Below are positions 1 through 10,839 of a stretch of 52,522 nucleotides of DNA, piece by piece. Every line of letters begins with the position of its first letter. Positions within the stretch are counted from its first letter, which is position 1. This DNA is from Dicyema japonicum (Eukaryota; Dicyemida; Rhombozoa; Dicyemidae). Both the position numbers and the translations under genes were made by a program. The notes under the pieces were generated by a model. The model worked only from the letters and a program-made list of their open reading frames with translations. It was not told the DNA's origin and searched no databases. The DNA lies in NCBI GenBank assembly GCA_011109175.1, contig RDEW01000037.1, positions 105,770 to 158,291 on the forward strand. The letters are read 5' to 3'.

Positions 1-3000
1 TAATGAATTAGATAATCATGAAATTACACAATCTACAAAAGTTTTCTACATTAAATGTGTTTTGATATGGACAATAGCTTTATCCATATTATTATAATGA
101 GTTACATAATCATGATTATTACATAATCTACTATAGTTATTCTTGAGTAATTGTGACTTTATATGGACAATAATTTTATCCATATTAGTTAATGAATTAG
201 ATAATCATGATATTATACAATCTACGAAAATTATTCTAGAGTAATTGTGACACAATCGTCAATAGTGATTTTATAGTAATTATGACTTGATATTCACTAT
301 AGCTATTCCATATTATTGTAATGAATTAGATAATCATGATTATTACATAATCGACTATAGTTATTCAACAGTAATTATGACTTTTTATGGAATATAGCAC
401 TATCCATATTATTGTAATGAAATTAGATAATCATGATTATTACATAATCTACTATAGTTATTCTACAATAATTATGACTTGATGCATATATCGTTATCCA
501 TATAATTGTAAAGAATTAGATAATCATGATTATTAATAATCTACTATAGTTATTCTAGAGTAATTGGACTTTATATGGACTATATTTATCCATATTATTG
601 TAATGAATTAGATAATCATGATATTACACAATCTACTATAGTTATTCTACAATAATTATGACTTGATGCACATATCATTATCCATATAATTGTAATGAAT
701 TAGATAATCATGATTATTACATAATCTACTATAGTTATTCCTAGAGAAATTGTGACTTGATATGGAATATATTTATCCATATTAGTTAATGAATTAGATA
801 ATCATGATATTATACAATCTACGATAATTATTCTAGAGTAATTGTGACACAATCGACGATAGTTATTTTACAGTAATTATGACTTTATATTCAATATATG
901 TCTTTATCCACAATTATTGAAATGAATTAGATAATTATGATTATTACATAATCTACAAAAGTTTTCTACATTAAATGTGTCTTGATGTGCACAATAACTT
1001 TATCATATTATTATAATGAGTTACATAATCATGATTATTCATAATCTACTATAGGTTATTCTTCAGTAATAGTGACTTGATATGGACAATAGTTTTATCC
1101 ATATTAGTTAATGAATTAGATAATGATTGTTATTACATAATCTACTATAGTTATTCTTCAGTAATATTGACTTTATATGGACTTTATCCATATAATTGTA
1201 ATGAATTAGATAATCATGATTATTACATAATCTACTATATTTTTCTAGAATAATTATGACTTGATGCAATATAGCGTTATCCATATTATTGTAATGAATT
1301 AGATAATCATGATATTACACAATCTACGATAATTATTCTAAAGTAATTGTGACACAATCGACAATAGTTATTTTACAGTAATTATGACTTTATATTGAAT
1401 ATATGTCTTTAATCCATATTATTGTAATGAATTAGATAATTATGATTATTACATAATCTACAAAAGTTTTCTACAATAATTATGACTTGATGCACTATAT
1501 CTTTATCCATATTATTGTAATGAATTAGATAATCATGATTATTACATAATCTACTATAGTTTCTACATTAAATGTGACTTGATGCACTATAGCTTTATCC
1601 ATATTATTGTAATGAATTAGATAATCATAATCATTTTCACAATCTACAATAATTATTCTGGAGTAATTGTGACTTGATATGGACTTTATTCATATAATTG
1701 TAATGAATTAGATAATCATGATTATTACATAATCTACAATAGTTTTCTACAGTAATTGTGACTTTATATGGACTATATGCTTTATCCACATAATTGTAAT
1801 GAATTAGATAATCATGATTATTACATAATCTAAAATAGTTTTCTACATTAAATGTGTTTTGATGTGCACTCTAACTTTATCCATATTATTATAATGACTT
1901 ACATAATCATTATTATTAGATAATCTACTATAGTTTTCTACAATAATTATTCCTTGATGCACTATATCGTTATCCATATTGTAATAATTAGATAATCATG
2001 ATATTACACAATCTACAAAAGTTTTCTACATTAAATGTGTCTTGATATGGACAATAATTATCCATATTATTGTAATGACTTACATAATCATGATATTAGA
2101 TAATCTACTATAGTTATTCTTCAGTAATTGTGACTTGATATGGACCATATATTATCAATATTAGTTAATGAATTAGATAATCATGATTATTACATAATCT
2201 ACTATAGTTATCTTGAGTAATATTGACTTATATGGACTATAGCTTCATCCATATATTGTAATGAATTATATAATCATGATTATTACATAATCTACAAAAG
2301 TTTTCTACAATAATTATGACTTGATGCACTATAACGTTATCCATATAATTATAATGACTTAGATAATCATGATATTACACAATCTACTATAATTATTCTA
2401 CAGTAATTGTGACACAATCGACGATAGCTATTTTACAGTAATTATGACTTTATATTCAATATATGTCTTTATCCATATTATTGTAATGAATTAGATAATT
2501 ATGATTATTACATAATCTACTATAGTTTCTACAGTAAATGTGTCTTGATGCACTATATCGTTATCCACATTATTGTAATGAATTATATAATTATGATTAT
2601 TACATAATCTACTATAGTTTCTACATTAAATATGTCTTGATGCACTATATCGTTATCCATATTATTGTAATGACTTAATAATCATGATTATTACATAATC
2701 TACTATAGTTATTCTAGAGTAATATTGACTTTATATGGACTATATCCATATAATTGTAATGAATTAGATAATCATGATTATTACATAATCTACAATAGTT
2801 TTCTACAGTAATTGTGACTTGATATGGAATATATGCTTTATCCACATTATTGTAATGAATTAGATAATTAAATTACACATAATCTAGAATAGTTTTCTAC
2901 ATTAAATGTGACTTGATGTGCAATCTAACTCTATCCATATTATTATAATGAATTACATAATCATGATCATTACCTAATCTACAATAATTTTCTAGAGTAA

Positions 3001-3580
3001 TTGTGATTTGATGGACTATAGTATTATCCATATTATTGTAATGAATTAGATAATCATGATATTACACAATCAACGATAGTTTTTCTAAACTAATTGTGAC
3101 TTGATGTGCACTATAAATTATCCATATTATTGTAATGAATTAGATAATCATTATCATTACCCAATCTACGAACGTTATTCTACTGTAATTGTGACTTGAG
3201 ATGCACTATAATTTATCCATATTATTTAATGAATTAGATAATCATAATCATTACACAATCAACGATAGTTTTTCTAAACTAATTGTGATTTGATGTGCAC
3301 TATAACTCTATCCATATTATTGTAATGAATTAGATAATCATGATCATTACACAATCTAAGAAAGTTATGCATCACTAATTGAGACTTGATGTGCACTTTA
3401 TCCATATTATTGTAATGAATTAGATAATCATGATCATTACCCAATCTACGATAATTTTCTAGACTAATTGTGATTTGATGCAATATAGCTCTATCCATAT
3501 TATTGTAATGAATTAGATAATCATAATCATTACCTAATCTACAATAATTTTCTAGAGTAATTGTGATTTGATATGGACTA
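1..3580. repeat. AT-rich tandem satellite, ~94-bp unit
   Basis: The whole stretch is a head-to-tail array of a unit of about 92-97 bp. Nearly every unit contains GAATTAGATAATCATGAT, then TTACATAATCTAC, a TAGTTATTCTA block, GTAATTGTGACTTGAT and TTATCCATATTATTGTA. Some units are about 128 bp long because an internal block of about 35 bp is duplicated (recognisable as GACACAATCGACGATAG near 245, 845, 1345 and 2405). These long variants recur about every 500-600 bp or a multiple, which suggests a higher-order repeat. The array starts before the window and stops abruptly at a LINE near 3580. Open frames inside it are artefacts of the repeat. Confidence 0.95.
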
Positions 3581-4190
3581 TATAAAAGCAAGTTCTCCAG
3601 TTTGTCCAAAGTAGATAGGTCAAAGGAGAAATTTTTCTTGCAGGAGCCAGGAGGAGGAACATAAACATTCGCAATTTCAATTTTTCCAATGGAAGTTATA
3701 ACAGAGATTCCAATTATCTCCGTGTTCGATCTTCCATTAAGCTCTTGTGAAGAGAAGGGTTCTCGAGGTATTTTATTGCTTTTCTCACAAGAGTCAGTAG
3801 ACCCCTCCTTGGCCAGATGGGCGGTCGGATCTTACTGTGTTGTATCCGTTAAAGAGAGGAGTACGAATGTTATTTGAAAGTTTCGTTTCCTGGAGAAGGC
3901 AGATGTCCACTCTGTTCCTCTCCAAGAATAAGGAAAGTTCGGCAATTTTTCCTCTGATCCGTTTATGTTTAAGCTTTGATTGTTAACTTCTTTGGGCCTG
4001 GGTTTTGTTTTACGTCTACTGAGGTCAACAGTCTCAATCGATAGAATGTTCCAACAGTGAGAGAATGCCGTCCAGTGGGAAGTCCTCTGGTTGGTAGAGT
4101 GCAAATGGTTCTTTTTAGATATAGTTTAGGAATATATCCGACGCCACCAGAAACGGTGAACCACATGACGCACGCTAAAATTAATAAAAC
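3581..4190 (-). mobile_element. LINE-D 5' part: leader, 2A-like motif, endonuclease N-half
   Basis: Read on the minus strand from about 4190, this is the 5' leader of the recurrent LINE-D (it contains the GTCATGTGGTTCACC segment shared with other copies), then a reading frame ending in DVKQNPGP, then an APE-type endonuclease start (NINGIRGKIAEL, LLQETKL, GYNTVRSDR, and further on NVYVPPPGSC). The frame is broken at least twice. The endonuclease stops in mid-domain at about 3580, where the satellite begins, so the rest of the element is missing. The endonuclease would nick target DNA for target-primed reverse transcription. In this copy the usual 2A residue E is K (DVKQNPGP rather than DVExNPGP). 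Confidence 0.8.
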
Positions 4191-4194
4191 AGCT

Positions 4195-4356
4195 ATGCAA
4201 ACCGTGATTTTAGCTTTACTCCAGAGTAATAACTAACGTACTTCAGTATGAAACAAAAGCAGTTCCTAATTCTTCACATAGTATTTTAAAAAGTCGATGA
4301 TTTGTCGAACAACATTCTTGCCATTGTCAATGCGGCATGTTTTATTATATTTTCTC
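4195..4356 (-). pseudogene. hAT transposase fragment (ZBED5-like, middle part)
   Basis: The minus strand carries RLFKILCEELGTAF in shifting frames. This corresponds to the conserved 'SRLFxxLCEEMG' block of ZBED5/SCAND3-like hAT transposases, which also appears at 43.8-44.0 kb as [13 protein letters not shown]. There is no intact frame. It borders the pogo element that starts near 4357. The hAT N-terminal fragment at 8503-8775 has the same orientation on the other side of that pogo element, so both may come from a single hAT copy that was split. Confidence 0.55.
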
Positions 4357-4539
4357 CAGAATATGACCTCTATTTGGGGAACCTATTTAAAAAAATGCCC
4401 CAAAAACAGAGGTTTCCTCAAAAATGGAGGTTCGGCATTTTCTTTAGATTTATCTACAGTTTAACAATTTAAATCTGCTTTTTTATTAAATTTATAGATA
4501 AATAATGTTTTTTTATAGATTTTTCAGAATTATATTTAT

Positions 4540-4775
4540 TTAACGATAGGAAAATAATACTGTTAATTTCCCTCTGGTTGCTGATTTTTTCATTTGCATT
4601 CCTAATATTTTTATGAAATTATAATAATCTTTCAAAGCTTCAGGAAACAAATTGAAAATGTTCTCTTCAAGTGTATTCATCGCTGTTATTGTTTCCAAAT
4701 GAGAATAGGTACATTTTACTCCGTCGTATATATTCTCGTCATCATTTTCTACTTCATTTTCAGTAAATCTTTTTT
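4540..4775 (-). pseudogene. Pogo transposase, C-terminal fragment
   Basis: An open minus-strand stretch reads FTENEVENDDENIYDG, then LEENIFNLFPEALKDYYNF, and stops at 4540-4542. The pogo copy at 39.3-41.0 kb has the matching stretch LESSLFNICPEGLKEYYKF before its own stop, so the two are homologous tails of the same transposase family. The catalytic domain that should precede it is missing here because a retrotransposon occupies 4830-7640. Confidence 0.65.
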
Positions 4776-4829
4776 TTAATTTTTTTTAATTTAAAAATTT
4801 ATTATTAAAAAACATGAGTAGTTAATTAC

Positions 4830-7640
4830 TGAGTACAGCGGATATGATCAAGTGGCTGTCCTTGGAAAAGCCACTCGGTTTCTCTTTCTAAGGAAAGAGA
4901 CCGTCTTGGGGCCAAAGACTCCTCTCGTCTCGACGACCACTGGCTGTACATGGAAACGGTTTAGGAGGCTGCTGTATTTCTTTATTTTTGAGTTTTCATA
5001 TAAACGGGCGGCCTCTCCCGCTTTCATTGCCGACCTCAAAAGTTTCGACTGGGAAAAGCTGTCAGTACAGGCAGCATCCCAAATTAAGCATTTGCCCCGA
5101 GAGAAGGGGAATACAGTCGCTTCCCATTATCCTACTCATGCCCGTTGGCTCTAAATGGATGGGTATCCCGCCAACTCGAGGGCGCGCTTCACCACTTCAT
5201 TTATAGCCTTGTGTCTAGCGAATCGACCTGCGCTTTTTCAACAAAAAAGGGCATGATGTCCATAGCAGTCGACTTTCCGGCCGCATCGGCACTCAAGGGG
5301 TTGGCAAACTTTCAATCCAAGTCTGATGGAGACTCCGGTGCGGACGGTTTCATCGTCTAAGTGAGTTTCCACGTTTCCAGTGGGTAGGGCATTGATCCAA
5401 GCCCCGCTCCACTCGCATCTTGCAGTTAAAAGACAGGCTCGTCGGTGTTGGTTAGATATTTTCAAAAGCCTCTCGTATTTATCCTCGCAGACAGACTCAT
5501 AAAGGTCTCTCTGCCCGGGTTGTTTGACTTTAGGGTGTACCAAATCTTCGATCTTTGACGACTCTGATGGGAGCTGGAGAATCATCATGATCAAATTCTG
5601 ATTGGAGTCCAATGAGGATTGATTTGCCGGGTGTGCTAAATCATATGGTGAGAGAATTCCGAGTCCACCAAAGCGAACGGGCAAGGTTGCTTGTTCCCAT
5701 CCTTGTTCGTCGAATTCGACATTAGTAATACGTTCGGTCGTAGACCGGAATAGGGAATCAATCGCCCCGAGTTGTTGCATTTTCAGGTAACATGGAGCTC
5801 CTCGAAAGACGTAATTTAATTTCTGCGAGGATAAAGCGTTTTTCATGAGAAAAGAGAGGTATGTGCATCCAGCATCCCAAGGCGTAAAAAAGTTTTTTTT
5901 AGTTGCTGTTCTTTAGCCAACAGAGTGTCGTTAATTCCAGTTTCAGCCAAAGTGCATCCAAGTATTTCTAAATGATCCGGCTCGATTTCCGATATTTTAG
6001 GAATAATCTCCCGAAACATTAATAGGATCCGATTCCATTCATATCGGGAGAATCCATAATTAACAATTTCGCATTTGGATGCGTTTAGCTTTAAACCAAG
6101 CGTATCCAATTGGGTTAGTAATCTCTGTAGACAGTCATCTACATTGTTAGGATGACCTCCCAGGGTGTAATCATCCAAATACCACACGTTCAGCGGAGTA
6201 GTAAGGCATCTCATGACACGGTCGACACCGAGGCAGAACAATGCCGGTCCTAGTGGGTCTCCTTGCTGAACCACACGACGAGGGAATGAAGTATTTCCCA
6301 TGTACAAGACTGGACGGTTTTCCATACGAACAATGAACATAATTATATATAGACGGGTAATGGGTAAGACAATCTTCCAAAATTACATCGCGCCGTATGG
6401 TATTGAAGGCGTTTTTTATGTCAATCTTGAGGACCACACAAGGCATGTTCGTTCTGTTTCCAGTAAACATCCGAACGGCATGAACCGCCGCCTCACATCC
6501 ACCAGGAGTACCGACCCCTACTTGGGTTGGTCGCAGTTGTTTGACAAGCATCGGAAGGATTGCTCTGCTAGCAAGTTTAGAAGCCAGTCGACGAAAAACA
6601 AACCCAACAGCAATAGGACGAATTCCTCCTCCACATTTATCAAAGGCAATTAACTTGGCGGAAAACATAATATGACGGATTGCTTCTGGTAATCTTCCGG
6701 AAAGCATTCTGTTGATTAACCTCGTTATAGCCGATAATAGCCGAACACCAGAGTTCCCCGTATTCTGATCAATTAAGTCTTTTAGGTGTCCTGGACGGAG
6801 TCCGTCGAGTCCGCCACTGCTGCTGGGGCGAATGAGAGGATCGCATCTTTCACGTCCCCCTCAGAAATAATCAGACTAGGTAATTCTCCAGAGCAAGTAG
6901 GGATCTGCTCGTCCACTGGCGGACCAGGATGTCGTTCAACCAGTGCATCGTAGGAGTGTTCAGTTGGCTCAATTAGACGGTTATGCTCTTCTAGAGTCCT
7001 CACGGCGGCCCGGACTCCACCTTCAGATAGTTTGCGATGTATCGCTCTTCAATCAATCTTTGTGTTTCTGAGGCATGGTTCTCGTGGTTTGAGGGCTTGA
7101 AGGTATATTCTCGGGAGTCACTGAACAAATTTCCAGAAGAAAACAAGCAAATATTTTCTTTTACAATAGCGTGAGCGATTCCTGATCTTTCCTCTTCTGA
7201 CAGGGCATACATAGCGTGTATGGTGCAAAGTAGAATAATCGTGTCCAATCACTGGTTCAGTCGAAGAAATTGCCCTTTCAATACAATCGTGTAAACAGTC
7301 GGCGGCAGGAACACGGGGAGCTTTTGGAATTTTGATCATGATCCTTCGTGTAGATGCCAAGTTTGCAATTTATTCAAGGGTTTTCTGGTAATCTATTGGT
7401 ATTCGTTCAGGTGAATTAGGTGGAGTCGATGGTGCTTTCGTCCCAGGAAGTAGGCATGCCTGGCAACACCAGTTGGTAATGGTGGTAAGGGCTTTTTTGG
7501 TCATTCCAACACATGACATGTGAAAAACCGACGAACAAACGACACAACATATCAGCCGCTTTCTTTTGTTAATTTTATTGCAAAATTCACAAAGCTCTTC
7601 TCTTTTGTCGATCTTGTGCATATCGCTTCTGGTTACTTTT
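4830..7640 (-). mobile_element. RLE-type (R2-group-like) non-LTR retrotransposon with PHD-like finger, degraded
   Basis: In minus-strand order it holds a PHD-like zinc finger (7621-7370), a linker, a reverse transcriptase (about 6710-5850, with GGGIRPIAVG, LKIDIKNAFNTIRRD, QQGDPLGPALF and the active site YLDD), a C-terminal domain with CRCG...DCYGHHALFC zinc ligands (to 5238) and a tail (5039-4848, RFHVQPVVVETRGVFGP). A second copy at 19.2-21.7 kb adds a restriction-like endonuclease (KRPDGITIF...WDATCVDT). The reading frame is broken at about 7360, 7250, 7000, 6780, 6300, 5845 and 5240. The element sits inside the pogo copy at 4357-8500. Confidence 0.8.
7370..7621 (-). pseudogene. PHD-like zinc finger at N-terminus of the RLE retrotransposon
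   Basis: An 83-residue open stretch whose first ATG is at 7621. It shows CEFC, then CCVVC, FHMSC and WCCQAC, which is the C2-C2-HC-C2 spacing of a PHD finger. PHD fingers usually bind histone H3 tails, so an inferred role is choosing chromatin for insertion. The next frame (ASTRRIMIKIPKAPRVPAAD) continues the same protein after a frameshift near 7365. The second copy at 19.2 kb begins downstream of this region and lacks the finger. Confidence 0.65.
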
Positions 7641-7739
7641 TCTCAATTACACCACACACAAGTTTTCAGTAATTATATCTTTAATTATATTATCTAAACT
7701 CTCCAATTCATTATTCACCAATGAGAGAGTTTGAAAAAC

Positions 7740-8060
7740 GACATTCATCAATTTTTATCCAACAATTAGTAATTGATTCAGAGTGTATTTGTAGTCATCG
7801 TACTTATCAAAAAAATTCCAAGGCAAGAAATATCACACGAATTTTTTTCACCACTTATTGTCTTAAATGACAAATTGTGTCTTTCTTAAATTTTTCAAGC
7901 CAACCATTGAGGTATAGTTCAAATTCCTAGCTACTTTTATAGCTATGTTTTAAGAATAGGTCCTGAAACGGAAATACTTTAAAAAGGCATTCATAAACAA
8001 TTTTATCGAATTTCTGTGACAACTGTCTCTTCTCTGTGAAATTTGACTAAGACAATTTGA
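7740..8060 (-). pseudogene. Pogo transposase, N-terminal DNA-binding fragment
   Basis: Broken minus-strand reading with FDKIVYECLF, then EFELYLNGWLEKFKKD and a stretch like KKIRVIFLA. The pogo copy at 39.8-40.0 kb shows the same block intact: IDRLVFEVFNNL, KFEFNDLKASNGWLDRFKKR and ISGEKNSSD. This is the CENP-B-like helix-turn-helix of Tigger/pogo transposases. Several stop codons make it non-functional. Confidence 0.6.
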
Positions 8061-8502
8061 TTGTACAAACCCATTATTTATTAAGTTCATATAATTTTGT
8101 TTAATTCTAGATACTGCCCCTAAACAATAGAATTATCAGATAACCTTTACTAATTTTATATTTTTTGACAATATCTCGTTCGCTCATGAAACAATTTCGT
8201 TGATTTCTTGAACAATTTTAAGCTTTAACTCCAGAGTAAGCTTCCTCCCCATGACAACAAAAACGCAAATCTAGCACGCTAAGTTTAAGAAAATTTTATA
8301 TAATTAAATTTAATATTAATTGCAAGACTTTATATAAATTAAAAAAAATTAAGTGCCCCACAAAGTGGTTCATGTAATTTCCAAATTTGGAAATTACTGT
8401 ATTAAAATGATCTAATTTTCAAACTGCCCCAAAACCTGGGGGTGCCCCAAAAATAGATGTGCCCCAATTAGGAGGTCCGCTCAAAATGGAGGTTGCACTG
8501 TA

Positions 8503-8775
8503 CTTTGTTTTTGACAATAATTAAGGATATCTAAAATAAATGCTTCAATTATTAATACTTCATATGAAGCTAGCAGACATGGTTTATCTATTGGTCTAAA
8601 TCCGATATTACTAAGTTTTTCAGATTTATCATATTTAGTTCTCTTTGCAATAAAACTTTCGACAGTGTCAACATTTTGTGGGTGAGTTTTTTCCTTATGT
8701 CTTTTTAATTGAGACGGCTTCAAAGAGTTGTTTCCCATTATAACGTCGCATATCATACACTGCTTTTTTACTGCG
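8503..8775 (-). pseudogene. hAT transposase N-terminal BED finger (ZBED5-like)
   Basis: The minus-strand frame reads QCMICDVIMGNNSLKPSQL, then RHKEKTHPQ, giving the C-x2-C...H-x4-5-H ligands of a BED zinc finger, followed by ESFIAKRTK and SYEVLIIEAF as in ZBED5/SCAND3-like hAT transposases. It is cut at 8502 by the TA and terminal repeat of the pogo element. A plus-strand homologue lies at 43127-43410. Confidence 0.7.
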
Positions 8776-8852
8776 CTTTATCGACGTTGTCAGATCCAGT
8801 ATATTAAAAAAATCCATATTGGACATAGGAATCAATCCATTTGCGATTAACC

Positions 8853-8876
8853 ATTATTATTATTATTATTATTATA
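8853..8876. repeat. (ATT)n tail of the RTE-like LINE
   Basis: About eight ATT units. On the minus strand these are TAA repeats directly after TGTAGTTGCTTATAATAA. The plus-strand RTE-like copy ending near 14008 has the same ending (ATGTTGCTTATAATAATAAT), so this is the simple-repeat 3' tail of that LINE family rather than an independent microsatellite. Confidence 0.75.
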
Positions 8877-10663
8877 AGCAACTACATAGAATCATATAAA
8901 CTATAATTCTATCCTTAAGGTGTTTAGAAGGATGACAGGGCGCAGGTTTTCAACTGGCCCAGGTGGTTTATTACTTTTTTGAACTGGTACTAGTATCCCC
9001 TTTCCAATTTCTGAAAAGTCCTTGTTTTCTATCATGTCATTCAGCAATTTTGAGAGTTTATCTGCAAGTTCTGGAAGGCCAAATTTTAGCAATTCAGATG
9101 GTATATTATCTGGTCCTGGAGAGCGCCCAGATTTAAGTTTCCTTATCGCCATGCAAACCTCCTCCGGTGAAATGATCCGTTCAAGTGTTGTGTTCTTAGC
9201 CGTGAAATCTGATTTTTCTCCTTTTACAAAGAACAGTTGTTCAATATGCGATGCTATGAACTCTGTCTGTTCTGCAACATTTCCTATTGTTTTTCCATTT
9301 CTGTCATGCAAAATAAGTTTCACTGATTGGCTCTTCCTCCGTATTAGTCGTATAGCCATGAATGTCGCAGCATTGTCTTTAAGGTTTTCTACCTCTCTGA
9401 TCTTGCTTTCCAACTGACTAGTGTGATGTAGTCTGTTTAGGAGTTTGATTTTTCTCTCAATTTGCCTTCGTTCTTGTTTCAGTTTGCAAACAGTCTGAGG
9501 ATCGACAGTATTTTCGGATCTAAGCCTTAAGTTCTTCTGCAAATTCAATAGGGCTGACACTTCCGGGTGACGCTGACTGCTATGGGGTTTAAGTTCCCCC
9601 AATGTTTGTCAGCAGCGGAAATGATCCCTCTCATAGTTTCGAGCCATGCCTTTCCTGGTGAAAGATCCGATGCCGTATTATTAATTGAATCCGATACACA
9701 TTCTTTATAGTCTGCTTGTACTTTTGGTGAAGAGCCCAAGAGTTCAGTCATATACCTTCTTGATCGCGTGGAATCTCCACCACGATGTGTTTGGAAGAAG
9801 CATCTTCTATTAGTTATCCCGTAGAGGAACTCCTCCGCAGTTGGACCAAGTCTTAAGCTGAATCTTGCTGACACAATTTTGTGATCACTGTTAACAGTTA
9901 GTCCTCCATAAGATCTCGAGTCCCGTAAGAGAGATTTGTCTTTTACTCGACACAGAATATAATCGATCTGATTATAAATCCTTATCAGATTTCCGGTGGT
10001 CGATAGTCTAGTGCCCATCCACGTTGTCTTGTGGCGTGCGGAATGTTGGAATTGAGTATTGCACAGGAATAAATCAAAGGATTCGCAGAAATATGCCAGA
10101 GCAGTACCAGAATAGTTCCTGATCCCCCTTCCATGTGGTCCAATAAAACGTTCGTGTCCTTGATGTACCCCAGCTTTAGCATTCCAATCACCAGCGATAA
10201 AGAGGAACGATGAAAACTTCAGAGAAGATACGACCTCGACAAGTTCTTCGTAGAAAACGTCCAATTCCTCTGGGTTTTTGGAAACACGGCCACTATGTGG
10301 GGCGTACACGTTCACAATGGAAATTAGTTGCCTGGACTTCCCTTTGGGTCCAATAAGAAATTGAATAACACATATCCTGTCATCAATTTTCCAATATCGA
10401 TGTAATCTGGGGAGCAAATTCTTGTGAACAGCGAAACCCTGTCCATAGTGTTTACAGTACGATGGAAGGAGGATTAGTCTGTAGTCTCCAAGGTTTTCAT
10501 CGAGTCCTTTTCTGAGCTTCGTCTCTTGGAGACAGCAAACAGAGCATCCATATTTTGCAAGGTCCAGACATAGTTGGTGCCTCTTCGACCAGTCATTAAG
10601 GCCCCTGGCATTGAAGGTAAGGGTAGAAAACCAGAAAGGATTATTCAAATACGTATTAGACAT
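8877..10663 (-). mobile_element. RTE-like LINE: endonuclease plus truncated reverse transcriptase
   Basis: The first frame (10663 to 9545, start ATG) is an almost complete APE-type endonuclease: FNARGLNDWSKR, CCLQETKL (catalytic E), AGDWNAKAG, IDYILCRVKD and NSDHKIVSARF (catalytic DH). After a frameshift near 9590 the reverse transcriptase starts (EEVCMAIRKLKSGRSPGPDN, PVENLRPVILLNTLR) but stops after its first motifs at about 8912 and runs straight into the 3' tail. The catalytic YADD block is therefore deleted internally. The endonuclease is of the kind found in RTE and craniofacial-development-protein-2-like database entries. It lies downstream of striatin in the same orientation and is not functional. 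Confidence 0.82.
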
Positions 10664-10839
10664 ATGTGCTATAGAGGGACGTCACCACCTCAACCAAAAA
10701 GCTTAATCGACAAAAAGATTCATCCAAGAAATTTTAAAGGAAATTTCGATATATAAATTAAAATTTGTAAATTAATCACAATGATACACATAAACATCAT
10801 TAAAAAGGTTAAAAATCATTGAAAGAGCATTAGTAAGAA

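Larger units (their letters stand above)
4357..8500 (-). mobile_element. Pogo/Tigger-type DNA transposon, interrupted by an RLE retrotransposon
   Basis: The right end is clear: the inverted-repeat sequence ends GGTTGCACTG at 8500 and is followed by TA, the usual pogo target. The left end near 4357 is a diverged match (CAGAATATGACCTCTATTTG against CAGTGCAACCTCCATTTTG). Inside, on the minus strand, lie the N-terminal DNA-binding part (about 7740-8060) and the C-terminal part (about 4540-4775) of one transposase. A PHD-RT-RLE retrotransposon sits between them. The C-terminal part resembles that of the pogo copy at 39341-40990. The left boundary is the least certain point. Confidence 0.65.

Noticed and set aside
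3575-3590. TATATAAAAG as a TATA box at the satellite/LINE border
   Set aside because: It arises from the junction of satellite and endonuclease code (minus strand reads on as LENLLLYS). No gene starts there on the plus strand.
3274-3609. 111-codon minus-strand open frame
   Set aside because: It is the ~94-bp satellite read through (internally repeated YDYLIHYNNMD), with its first few residues from the adjoining LINE.
3689-3877. 62-codon plus-strand frame near the satellite
   Set aside because: Antisense to the LINE-D endonuclease.
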